64,000 nucleotides of DNA from an uncultured Bacteroidota bacterium (GTDB lineage Bacteria; Bacteroidota; Bacteroidia; Flavobacteriales; Flavobacteriaceae): contig CACNQM010000003.1 in assembly GCA_902622595.1 (NCBI GenBank), forward strand, positions 140,449 through 204,448, written 5' to 3'. Of the stretch, positions 56,345 through 64,000 are shown piece after piece (position 1 is the stretch's first letter; every line of letters begins with the position of its first letter). Made by a program: the position numbers and the translations under genes. The notes below the pieces were generated by a model that saw only the letters and a list, made by a program, of their open reading frames with translations, was not told where the DNA came from and did not search any database.

Positions 56345-57733
56345 ATGACTTTAATAAAAAATATATCAGGATTTAGGGGAACAATAGGAGGTAATAGTCT
56401 TGAGAATTTAACTCCTGTTGATATTGTAACATCTATTTCTGCGTTTTCCAGATTAATTAAAGAAAATAATCTCAATTCTTCAGACTTAACAGTAGTTACA
56501 GGTAGAGATGGAAGAAAATCTGGGAAAATGATTCATTCAATTGTTAACTCAACATTTAACTCAATGGGTATCAATGTTATAGATGCTGGTTTATCAACAA
56601 CACCTACTTTGTGCTGGGGAGTTTTAAACAATGATTCTGTTGGTGGATTAATGATAACAGCAAGTCATAATCCTGAAGAATATAATGGTTTAAAATTTTT
56701 TAATTCTGATGGTGAATTTTTACCGAGAGAACATGTATCTAAATTAATTGAATACTCAGAATCTAAAAATTATGTTTTCTCATCTAATGGATATCTTGGT
56801 TCTATCAGGAAATATGAAAAGCTTATTGATGATCATGTTGATGCAATTTTGAATCTAAAAATTTTACCAGTAAATGAAATTAGAGACCTAAACCTGTCTG
56901 TAAGCGTTGATGCAATTAATTCTGGAGGTTCAATAGCAATCCCCAAATTGTTATATAGACTTAATGTAAAATACAACATTATAAATTCAGAAATAAAAGG
57001 TGTATTTAATCATATGCCTGAGCCTTTAGCTGAGAATTTAACAGATTTATCAAAATCAATTAAAGTTAATAAATCTGACTTTGGTATTGCAGTTGATCCT
57101 GACGTTGATAGGCTTGTTTTTTTTGATGAAAACGGTAAAATACTGGGAGAAGAATACACTCAAGTATTCTGCTCAGACTTTGTTCTGTCGAAAAATAAAG
57201 GTGATACAGTGTCAACCTTATCCTCTTCAAATGCACTTAAAGATTTAACTATTTCATATGGTCAAAAGTATTACTCAACCCCTGTTGGAGAAATGAATGT
57301 TGTTAAAAAGATGAAAGAGGTTAGTTCTATTGTAGGAGGTGAGGGCGGAGGAGGTATAATATACCCTGAATTACATTATGGTAGAGATGCTCTAGTTGGT
57401 ATTGCTCTTTTTCTTGCTCTTTTGGTTGAAAAAAAATGTAAAGTATCAGAATTAAAGAGCCAATATTCTGAATATTTCATGAAGAAAATAAAAATTACTT
57501 TAGAAGATTCAAACTTGATTGATAGGTCCTTTAAAGTAATTGCTGAAAATTACTCTGAATTATCTCCTAATACTGAGGATGGAGTTAGAATTGATTTTGA
57601 AGATGCATGGGTACATATGCGAAAATCAAATACTGAACCAATTATAAGAATTTTTGCAGAAGCAAATTCACAAGATATTGCAAATAGGTATGCCTTGAAA
57701 ATCGAAAAAGAGATAAAATCAATCGGTGCTTAA
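56345..57733 (+). CDS. glmM: Phosphoglucosamine mutase
   Basis: 462 residues. It isomerises glucosamine-6-phosphate to glucosamine-1-phosphate for peptidoglycan and lipopolysaccharide. The start LIKNISGFRGTIGGNSLENL is the characteristic Bacteroidota GlmM opening. The active-site serine is in TASHNPEEYNGLKFF near residue 104, the metal site is DPDVDRLVFF near 244, and the sugar-binding GEGGGGIIYPE near 333 and phosphate loop RKSNTEPIIRIF near 430 follow. Phosphomannomutase activity cannot be excluded. It overlaps the convergent acyltransferase gene by 15 bp, the largest such overlap here. Confidence 0.92.
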   Translation: MTLIKNISGFRGTIGGNSLENLTPVDIVTSISAFSRLIKENNLNSSDLTVVTGRDGRKSGKMIHSIVNSTFNSMGINVIDAGLSTTPTLCWGVLNNDSVGGLMITASHNPEEYNGLKFFNSDGEFLPREHVSKLIEYSESKNYVFSSNGYLGSIRKYEKLIDDHVDAILNLKILPVNEIRDLNLSVSVDAINSGGSIAIPKLLYRLNVKYNIINSEIKGVFNHMPEPLAENLTDLSKSIKVNKSDFGIAVDPDVDRLVFFDENGKILGEEYTQVFCSDFVLSKNKGDTVSTLSSSNALKDLTISYGQKYYSTPVGEMNVVKKMKEVSSIVGGEGGGGIIYPELHYGRDALVGIALFLALLVEKKCKVSELKSQYSEYFMKKIKITLEDSNLIDRSFKVIAENYSELSPNTEDGVRIDFEDAWVHMRKSNTEPIIRIFAEANSQDIANRYALKIEKEIKSIGA

Positions 57734-58585
57734 GTGCTTAAATCTATTGTGACTCCAAAAATATTGAGACGGATCTCTAAATATTTGATTTTCTAATAAC
57801 TTTAAAAACTGATCTGTGATACTGTATTTAGAATCATTTTGATCGATAATCTCTATAAACTTAGTCTTATAGTATCCTCTCTTGATCCTTGTTATATCAG
57901 CAAAAACGACTGATAAGTCATAATCTTTAGAAAATCTTTCAGCACCAGTAAAAATAGGAACTTTATGGCCAAGGAAATAGTTAATATATGATTTACCTAA
58001 TTTTCTTGGAGACTGATCTGCTGCAAATCCAAATAAGTAATGTTTTTTAGGATTAATAGTTGTCATGAAATCTTTGACTTTGTATCTTGATATCATATAG
58101 GCTTTATGTTTCATCCTAATTCTCTTAAATAAACTATTAAAGTATTTATTCGTCATAGGAGTATAAATGCCATATCCATTACTATTTACATTATAACAAA
58201 TAGAAAGTAACCATTCAAAGTTTGAATAATGTCCACATATTAAAATTATGTTTTTCTTCTTTTTCTGAATATTCCTTATTAATTCAATATTTTCATACTT
58301 GTAGCGATTTCTCATCTGATTTTCATTCATCCCAAAGGCCTTTATGCTTTCTATTGTTATATCTGCAAAATGCCTGTAAAAATCTTTTTCAATTTTTTTA
58401 ATTTCCTCAATTGATTTATCAGGAAACACAAGTCTTAGATTCTTCCTTACCATTTTAAACCTATACCTAAATACTCTGTAAAGAAGAAATCCTAGACAAT
58501 CAGAAACAACATAAACCAATTTAAAAGGAAGTAAAGAGATGAGTCTTATTATGGGATATGAAATTAAAAATGTAATAAAATGCAA
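57719..58585 (-). CDS. LpxL/HtrB-family lipid A biosynthesis acyltransferase
   Basis: 288 residues from a TTG at 58585; a stop codon lies immediately upstream in frame and no ATG is near. The N-terminal hydrophobic helix (FLISYPIIRLISLLPFKLVY) anchors it to the inner membrane. The acyltransferase HX4E motif is seen in ICGHYSNFEWLL near residue 117, with ADQSPRKLGKSYINYFLG near 191 and FTGAERFSKDYDL. It adds a secondary acyl chain to a lipid A precursor or a related lipid. It ends in a 15-bp overlap with glmM. Confidence 0.9.
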   Translation of the reverse strand: MHFITFLISYPIIRLISLLPFKLVYVVSDCLGFLLYRVFRYRFKMVRKNLRLVFPDKSIEEIKKIEKDFYRHFADITIESIKAFGMNENQMRNRYKYENIELIRNIQKKKKNIILICGHYSNFEWLLSICYNVNSNGYGIYTPMTNKYFNSLFKRIRMKHKAYMISRYKVKDFMTTINPKKHYLFGFAADQSPRKLGKSYINYFLGHKVPIFTGAERFSKDYDLSVVFADITRIKRGYYKTKFIEIIDQNDSKYSITDQFLKLLENQIFRDPSQYFWSHNRFKHLSTD

Positions 58586-58633
58586 TTATCAGTGATTTGT
58601 TGATAATGTAAACTTAATCAATTTGAGTTGATT

Positions 58634-59761
58634 TTATTCAGCATTAAGCAAAGACAGAATTCTATCCTCTAATTCTTGGCCTCTTAGATTTTTCCCCATA
58701 ACAAGTCCGTTTTTATCAAGTAGATATGATTGAGGTATTGATCTTATGCTATATCTTCTAGCAACTGGGTCATTCCAAAAGTTGAGGTTTGAAACTTGAG
58801 TCCATGGCAAATTGTCGTCAATAACTGCTTGCTCCCATTGTTCTCTTGTTCTATCAAGTGAGACACCGATTATATCAAAACCAGCGTCCTTGTATTTTTT
58901 ATGCAACCTAACAAGATTTGGATTTTCAATTCTACAAGGTCTGCACCATGCTGCCCAAAAGTCTAAAAGTGTTACTTTGTTATTAAGTAATTCATTACTA
59001 AGTGTGATATCAGGACCGTCTATGCTTGGTGCTGTAAAGTCAGGCGCAATCTCACCAACCTCAATTGGATCTTCAAATTGACTTAATAAATCAGCTATAT
59101 TTTTACCTACATCACTAACTTTAATCCTGTTAGAAAAACTCTCATATACATCAATTATGCTGTCCTTATTAACCTTGTTCTCAATCATAAAAACTTCAAG
59201 CAGTAAGGCTGACATATATGAGTCTAGGTTATCTACTATAAAGTCCCACTCATATAGCATTACCTCTCGCTCCTTTGAATTGTATTCTTTTTCTAATTCC
59301 ATTGCAGTGTCTACATCACCATTCATAATTGCACTTTGAGCATCGGAGGAGATGTTGTTCATTGTATCAACTAGATATTTTGTCTCTGCTTTGTACTTGA
59401 TAAAGTCATCATTGGATTTAGTTCCATATACTCTAGACTTTGAAATACTGTCCTTGTATATATCTGCCTTAATGTCTCCATTCTCAAGTATAGCTAAAAC
59501 ATAACCATTAACGCCATTTACTTGAATGTAACTAATCTGTGGTGTAGATGAGATACCTTTAAATTTAAAGCTATTAGATTGTACAGAAGTTGAATCTTTA
59601 ATATAGGGCTGATTATTTTGATCAGCTTGTAAAACATATATCATGGTGCCATCACTTACATCAGCATTTCCAATAAGTTCAAACTGGTTATTCGAACTGC
59701 CACATGAGCTCAATAAAATTAGAGATGATAAACTTAGAACCCTAAATATAATTTTTTTCAC
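58634..59761 (-). CDS. TlpA-type thiol-disulfide lipoprotein with DUF4369 domain
   Basis: 375 residues from a GTG at 59761. The signal MKKIIFRVLSLSSLILLSSC ends in a lipobox (Cys20). Residues 25-125 form a DUF4369 beta domain (FELIGNADVSDGTMIYVLQ), a helical linker follows, and a thioredoxin-like domain starts near residue 238 with the active site WAAWCRPCRIE near 270 and the cis-proline in RSIPQSYLLDKNG. It likely reduces disulfides of envelope proteins. An exact TAAATTTG box ends 4 nt before the GTG. Confidence 0.93.
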   Translation of the reverse strand: MKKIIFRVLSLSSLILLSSCGSSNNQFELIGNADVSDGTMIYVLQADQNNQPYIKDSTSVQSNSFKFKGISSTPQISYIQVNGVNGYVLAILENGDIKADIYKDSISKSRVYGTKSNDDFIKYKAETKYLVDTMNNISSDAQSAIMNGDVDTAMELEKEYNSKEREVMLYEWDFIVDNLDSYMSALLLEVFMIENKVNKDSIIDVYESFSNRIKVSDVGKNIADLLSQFEDPIEVGEIAPDFTAPSIDGPDITLSNELLNNKVTLLDFWAAWCRPCRIENPNLVRLHKKYKDAGFDIIGVSLDRTREQWEQAVIDDNLPWTQVSNLNFWNDPVARRYSIRSIPQSYLLDKNGLVMGKNLRGQELEDRILSLLNAE

Positions 59762-59765
59762 ACAA

Positions 59766-59773
59766 CAAATTTA
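59766..59773 (-). promoter_or_regulatory. -7 box TAAATTTG of the TlpA-like gene
   Basis: An exact TAnnTTTG box 4 nt before the GTG start at 59761, predicting a leaderless message. No TTG at the normal -33 distance was found, so the call rests on the box alone. Confidence 0.45.
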
Positions 59774-59818
59774 GTTTTTTATATTTAATATCTTTAGTTA
59801 ACTTTTTGTTAAGGCTAA

Positions 59819-61207
59819 ATGACAACAAATTCTATTACTGATAAATTTAAAAACATATTAGATCATAGCTTAGTTTTAAGTGGAGATGATCTTAAATCAA
59901 GATTTTACCATATATGGAAAACTGATATCTCTTTAGAATCTGTTTGTTTGCTTACACCAAAAACCACTAAACAAGTATCTGAAATAATAAAAATTTGTAA
60001 TGATAATGATCAAGAGGTTGTTATTCATGGAGGGCTAACTAATCTTGTTGGATCTACAAAATCTCATAGTAATCAAGTAGTCTTATCATTAGAAAAAATG
60101 AATAACATAATTGAGGTAGATGAAATTTCTAAAACAATAACCTGTGAATCAGGGGTTATACTAGAAGACCTAATTAATGCCTGTAAAGATAAAGAACTGC
60201 TTTTGCCTTTAAATTTCGGAGCTAGAGGGTCTGCTCAGATTGGAGGTGCAATTTCTACAAATGCAGGCGGTTTGAGAGTATTTAAATACGGTATGACTCG
60301 AAATTTAGTAATGGGTATTGAAGCAGTCCTTCCAGATGGAACAATTATTTCTTCCATGAAGAAACTAATGAAAGATAACTCTGGATATGATTTAAAGCAA
60401 TTTTTTATTGGTTCTGAAGGAACCCTAGGTGTTGTTACCAAAGTTGTACTAAGGTTATATCCTTTACCAAAGACCAGATATACCTCTCTTGCTGTTACAA
60501 ATGATTATCAAAAAGTTTTACATTTTTTAAAAACTTTAGAGGATACAATTTCAAATAATTTAACTGGTTACGAGCTTTTATGGAATAGTACATACAAACA
60601 AATGGTCAGTGAAAAAACAATTTATAACAAATACCTGCCAGACAATTTTAACTATTATTTGTTTGTTGAATATATGGGCACTGACTTTGAAAATGATTAT
60701 CAGAAATTTGAAGAGGTTATACTTAGGTGTATTGAAAATAAGATAATCGATGATGCTGTTATTGGGAAAGACGATAAAGAACAAGTTAATATATGGGGAA
60801 TAAGAGAGGATGTTGCAGTTTTAGCTGATGAAAGAAAGTTTGATCAGCAATTTGATATAAGTATACCTGTGCCTTTAATAGGTCAAGTTATAGATAAAAT
60901 TTCCAATGAACTAGAGGAGTGTGATGGAGTAAAAACTATTTTCCCATTTGGTCATGTTGCAGATGGTAATATTCACTTTATTATTGGGAAAGATTCAGCT
61001 AGTGTAGAACTGAAATCAAAAATTAACGATATAATTTATAATAATACAGAACTAGTTGAAGGGTCAATTTCAGCTGAACATGGGATAGGTTTAGATAAAA
61101 AAAAGTATTTAATAAAAAGTAGGAGTGAGGATGAGATAAATTTAATGAGATTAATCAAAAAATCAATTGATCCAAAAAATATATTAAATCCTGGTAGAGT
61201 AATTTGA
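59819..61207 (+). CDS. FAD-linked oxidase/dehydrogenase (GlcD/D-2-hydroxyacid type)
   Basis: 462 residues. The FAD-binding PCMH domain spans about residues 35-215 (TTKQVSEIIKICNDNDQEVVIHGG, GARGSAQIGGAISTNAGG near 138, LKQFFIGSEGTLGVVTKVVL near 193). The C-terminal part has the HVADGNIHF motif near residue 378 and the closing ISAEHGIGLDKKKYL and IKKSIDPKNILNPGRV, as in glycolate oxidase GlcD, D-lactate and D-2-hydroxyglutarate dehydrogenases. Which hydroxyacid is used cannot be told. The helicase gene follows after 8 nt, although the two have no obvious functional link. Confidence 0.92.
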   Translation: MTTNSITDKFKNILDHSLVLSGDDLKSRFYHIWKTDISLESVCLLTPKTTKQVSEIIKICNDNDQEVVIHGGLTNLVGSTKSHSNQVVLSLEKMNNIIEVDEISKTITCESGVILEDLINACKDKELLLPLNFGARGSAQIGGAISTNAGGLRVFKYGMTRNLVMGIEAVLPDGTIISSMKKLMKDNSGYDLKQFFIGSEGTLGVVTKVVLRLYPLPKTRYTSLAVTNDYQKVLHFLKTLEDTISNNLTGYELLWNSTYKQMVSEKTIYNKYLPDNFNYYLFVEYMGTDFENDYQKFEEVILRCIENKIIDDAVIGKDDKEQVNIWGIREDVAVLADERKFDQQFDISIPVPLIGQVIDKISNELEECDGVKTIFPFGHVADGNIHFIIGKDSASVELKSKINDIIYNNTELVEGSISAEHGIGLDKKKYLIKSRSEDEINLMRLIKKSIDPKNILNPGRVI

Positions 61208-61215
61208 TATAAGGA

Positions 61216-62976
61216 ATGGTTAATGATATTATGGGTTCTGTTTATCTTGCATCAACTGAGTCTGAGTTAAAAAAAGGTTGGTTAAAATGTGGTATTACTA
61301 CAAGAAATACTAAGACTAGGATTGCTGAGGGTAATGTTGCTTCTGTTAGAGAAAAATATGAACTATTATTTGCTATTGACACAAAGTTCTTTAGGGAACT
61401 TGAAAAATATATGCATGAAAAATATGAAAATCAAAAAGAGTGGATAAAAGTTTCACTTCCTGAAGCTGTTGCAGAGATTAATAGGTATTTAAAAGAGAGA
61501 GAGACGGGTTCTGTAAAGCATAAAAAGTTCAAACCAAAAAAACATCAAAAAGATGCTATAGGATCAGTTGTTAAAGAGTTCAAAAAAGAGAATAAAGCAT
61601 CCATAGTAATGCCCACTGGAAGTGGTAAAACTCTAACATCACTTTGGATAACCGAATCATTAAGATGTGAAAAAGTTTTATTTATTGCACCTAGCCTACA
61701 ATTAATTAGACAAACAAAAGATTCTTGGGTAGAACAATCTAATACTGATTTTGTATGGATGGCATGTTGCTCTGCAAATGATATTGAGGAAAGAGAGCAT
61801 GCGATTGAAATGGGTGGAGGAATGGTGAGTACCAACCCTCAAGAAATAGATGGGTTTATGAGGTTCATGAATGGAAAAAGAGTTGTGTTCTGCACCTATC
61901 AATCACTACCATCGGTTATTGAGTCAGGAGTAAAATTTGATCTAACTATTTCAGATGAAGCTCATAGAACTGCTGGAATATCAAAAGGTGGAATAGGTTT
62001 ATTTAGTCTAGTTCATAGTAAAGATTTGAAAAGTAAATTAAGGCTATTTCAAACAGCATCACCTAAGGTATTTAAGGAAGATTTATTAGAGATTGTTGAT
62101 TCAGAAGAAACTTTATATTCCTTTGACATGAACGATGTAAGTCATTATGGGAAGATTGTCTATGAGATGACGCTTGGTGAAGCAATTGAAAAAAAGCTTT
62201 TATGTGATTATAGAATTATTGCAATTGGTGTTAAAAATAAAGAGGTAGCAATGCACCTTAATGAGAGAACATATGTAGCAGATGGAATATCTGCTGACGA
62301 AGCCGCAGCGTCTGTTGCCATTCAAGAAGTTTTTGATAAGATTAAGCCAAATCATATGATTTCTTTTCACTCTAGGTTAGCTTTAGCTGAACATACATCT
62401 AAAGAGCTAAATAAAGCTGGTCTATATTCGGAAACAATAAAAGGTACTATGAGTACCCTCAAAAGAGAAAAAGTATTCAAGAGATTCACAGGAAAATCAA
62501 AAGGAGTCTTAACTAACGCATTTGCCTTACAAGAAGGAATTGATATCAAGAAAGTTGATTCTATCTTTTTTTCATCTCCTAAATCCTCAACTATTTCAAT
62601 TGTTCAAGCAATTGGAAGAGCATTAAGATTAGATCCTAAAAGACCTGATAAGGTTGCTGTAATTGTTGTACCAATCTATACTTCAGGAGATCCACAAGAA
62701 CAAATACAAGACTCAGCTTTTAAAGGTATTTATCAATTAATATCAAGTATAAGTGCGGTTGATTATAGGTTACGTGCTTATGTAACAGGATTAACTGAAG
62801 GTAAAGGTGAAAGAGGTGAGAATAAACCAATCGACTTCATAAAAATTGCTGACTTCGAAAGATTAGATTTTGTAGGTTTTACGGAAAAACTTAGAAATGC
62901 ATTTGTATTTGGAACTTTAAGTAAGAAGAGAAGAACATTTGAAGAAAATTTAGAGATGTTTAAAGATTTTATATAA
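61216..62976 (+). CDS. GIY-YIG (T5orf172/MUG113-like) nuclease domain fused to SF2 helicase
   Basis: 586 residues. Residues about 6-90 resemble the T5orf172/MUG113 branch of the GIY-YIG fold: GSVYLAST, then LKCGITTRN with a downstream Arg, and LEKYMHEKYENQKEWIKV matching the family's E..lH...EW ending. From about residue 110 an SF2 helicase follows: Q-like KKHQKDAI, Walker A MPTGSGKT (132-139), DEAH box ISDEAHRT near 246, QTASP as motif III, TNAFALQEGIDI and QAIGRALR near 464. The ATG at 61216 has AAGGA directly before it; an ATG at 61231 is possible. Its stop overlaps the next start (TAATG). Such helicases occur in phages and mobile or defence loci; the role here is unknown. Confidence 0.82.
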   Translation: MVNDIMGSVYLASTESELKKGWLKCGITTRNTKTRIAEGNVASVREKYELLFAIDTKFFRELEKYMHEKYENQKEWIKVSLPEAVAEINRYLKERETGSVKHKKFKPKKHQKDAIGSVVKEFKKENKASIVMPTGSGKTLTSLWITESLRCEKVLFIAPSLQLIRQTKDSWVEQSNTDFVWMACCSANDIEEREHAIEMGGGMVSTNPQEIDGFMRFMNGKRVVFCTYQSLPSVIESGVKFDLTISDEAHRTAGISKGGIGLFSLVHSKDLKSKLRLFQTASPKVFKEDLLEIVDSEETLYSFDMNDVSHYGKIVYEMTLGEAIEKKLLCDYRIIAIGVKNKEVAMHLNERTYVADGISADEAAASVAIQEVFDKIKPNHMISFHSRLALAEHTSKELNKAGLYSETIKGTMSTLKREKVFKRFTGKSKGVLTNAFALQEGIDIKKVDSIFFSSPKSSTISIVQAIGRALRLDPKRPDKVAVIVVPIYTSGDPQEQIQDSAFKGIYQLISSISAVDYRLRAYVTGLTEGKGERGENKPIDFIKIADFERLDFVGFTEKLRNAFVFGTLSKKRRTFEENLEMFKDFI

Positions 62977-64000
62977 TGCCTAATTACAACGATTACAGGA
63001 ATGCTTCAATAGTCTATCGCGGCAAAGAATATAACGAAGATGTTCTAGAATCAATTAGACAAAAGTTTCTCGTAGATTATATTCCTGCAAGCGAATTAAA
63101 GGCAAAGAGGCTTGAGGAGTTTAATGCTGGCGTTATTTCAGATGATCAAAAAAAAGAAATTGATAATTGGAAAATAAAAATGCAAGCCTCACCTTGGCTT
63201 AATCAGCAAAGAGTCAAAAGGAGGAAGGGAAAACTACTTCAAAGCCAGATAGATGAGCTTAATAGACATGGAATGGTATGGAATCCTAAATCAGATCCGT
63301 GGGAAAAAAAATATTTGTCATTTAAAAAACATGGATTATGTTTTGAAATAGAGGGATGGGTCAAAAAGCAAAGACTATTAAATTTAAAGGGAGAACTTAC
63401 ATCTGAAAATAAACTAAGATTAGATGCGTTGAACTTTCCTTATAGCCCCTTAGATAAAGAAGAATACAAATATACTTGGGACAGTTATAATCTAATTAGG
63501 GACAAACTAAATAAAAAGAAGTTCAAAATACTTAAAGAAATTAGAGAGAAAGAAGAGACTAAACTTAAATCTAAAGCAAAAAAGAGAGTTAAGCCGGTTA
63601 TAAAAACAACTAAATTCTCAAAGTATTATAGTAAGTGGGATATTATTAAAAATACAATATCATATAATATAAGAAATCTGACATTTAATGAAGCAAAGGA
63701 AGCGATTGATAATGTTAGACAAGGTAAGAGTATTTATTATGATCCTTTAAAAGAATTTTATAATGAGAATATTAAAAATGGAGTATTTAAGAAAGAAGAA
63801 TTAGAGGGTGGGTATCATAGTCTAAATAACATCAATGATAATATATTTGGTCTTAATGGATATAAAGAGTTATATAAATTCACTGAAAAAGAGATAGATG
63901 AAGATGTTGTTGTATACGCATCTACAAGAATGTTGGAGTTTTTTGAAATATATTTTTTTGAATATCCTAAACTAAGGTCTTATAAGCCAATTGATATTCT
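62976..64000 (+). CDS. Helicase-associated (HA) domain protein, 3' end cut by window
   Basis: 341 codons are open from the ATG at 62976, which overlaps the helicase stop, to the window end. Two segments match the helicase-associated domain pattern W..QR...G.L...R...L...GF.W: one begins WLNQQRVKRRKGKL near residue 74 and one begins WVKKQRLLNLKGEL near 128. The remainder is Lys-rich (KKRVKPVIKTTKFS near residue 205) and unrecognised. HA domains usually sit at the C-terminus of SF2 helicases and are thought to bind nucleic acid; here they appear on a separate, translationally coupled protein. The pair probably works as one machine. The C-terminal part and any third gene lie outside the window. 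Confidence 0.7.
   Translation, partial: MPNYNDYRNASIVYRGKEYNEDVLESIRQKFLVDYIPASELKAKRLEEFNAGVISDDQKKEIDNWKIKMQASPWLNQQRVKRRKGKLLQSQIDELNRHGMVWNPKSDPWEKKYLSFKKHGLCFEIEGWVKKQRLLNLKGELTSENKLRLDALNFPYSPLDKEEYKYTWDSYNLIRDKLNKKKFKILKEIREKEETKLKSKAKKRVKPVIKTTKFSKYYSKWDIIKNTISYNIRNLTFNEAKEAIDNVRQGKSIYYDPLKEFYNENIKNGVFKKEELEGGYHSLNNINDNIFGLNGYKELYKFTEKEIDEDVVVYASTRMLEFFEIYFFEYPKLRSYKPIDI

Noticed and set aside
61216..64000. Prophage at the right edge
   Set aside because: There are no integrase, capsid, terminase or tail genes and no attachment repeats; the helicase pair alone does not prove a phage.
1..64000. CRISPR arrays, insertion sequences, rRNA genes, riboswitches
   Set aside because: No regular spacer-repeat pattern, transposase, rRNA sequence or known riboswitch core was recognised on either strand.

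Overview
The window is about 98% coding, very AT-rich and carries a conserved housekeeping gene set of the phylum Bacteroidota, most likely a marine Flavobacteriia with a compact genome. The clues are: transketolase split into two adjacent genes, an E1 alpha/beta fusion protein, a YbiT-type ABC-F protein with a worn second P-loop, many secreted proteins with short signal peptides ending in FSQ or FAQ, lipoproteins with Bacteroidota-type lipoboxes, few Shine-Dalgarno sequences, and promoters of the TTG-N(17-23)-TAnnTTTG type. No rRNA, CRISPR array, insertion sequence or integrase was seen. The only gene-free stretch above 300 bases (1947-2276) holds two tRNA genes.

Layout. 1-1946 (-): a Tat-exported Gfo/Idh/MocA oxidoreductase cut by the window edge, behind an FGE-sulfatase-fold secreted protein. 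2036-2206 (-): tRNA-Leu(GAG) and tRNA-Lys(UUU) with a consensus promoter. 2277-6689: shikimate kinase, a PRTase-like protein, an FKBP lipoprotein with a calcium-binding tail, a small beta-barrel protein and the two transketolase halves. 6804-10476 (+): LptF/LptG permease, accA, dnaB. 10540-11883 (-): cold-shock protein and prfB with its programmed +1 frameshift. 11942-16648 (+): metzincin-type protease, then a tight pair (cystathionine-beta-synthase-like enzyme plus AONS/SPT-like acyltransferase) that I read as a probable sulfonolipid (capnine) starter module. 16645-18672 (-): dnaN and a SAM hydrolase. 18750-20629 (+): phoH and purC. 20622-28139 (-): a seven-gene run of Gfo/Idh/MocA, YggS, exonuclease, K+ channel, miaA and two tandem M20 peptidases. 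28192-34565: pcm, smpB, glyA, glutamine cyclotransferase, an SDR, fructose-6-phosphate aldolase and a thioredoxin-fold lipoprotein without its cysteines. 34570-43090: ABC-F, pheT, recG, uvrD. 43142-48968: OmpA-like lipoprotein, glycosyltransferase, an HsdR-N-like nuclease domain, holA, E1 fusion. 49006-56300 (-): inactive M1-like barrel protein, uvrA, ggt. 56345-61207: glmM, LpxL-family acyltransferase, TlpA-like lipoprotein, FAD-linked oxidase. 61216-64000 (+): a GIY-YIG/SF2 helicase fusion overlapping a helicase-associated-domain protein cut by the window end, the most accessory-looking part.

Two genome-wide habits stand out. Of twelve convergent gene pairs, nine overlap at their ends (five by exactly 4 bp, sharing their stop codons), one is 1 bp apart, and only two are separated by a hairpin terminator. 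At least nine genes have a -7-like box (TAnnTTTG or TAnnTTTA) ending 4-5 nt before the start codon, which would put transcription start on the start codon itself and suggests frequent leaderless mRNAs. No complete new defence or biosynthetic island is visible. The best candidates for a second look are the sulfonolipid pair, the helicase/HA-domain pair at the right edge, and the non-catalytic descendants of known enzymes.
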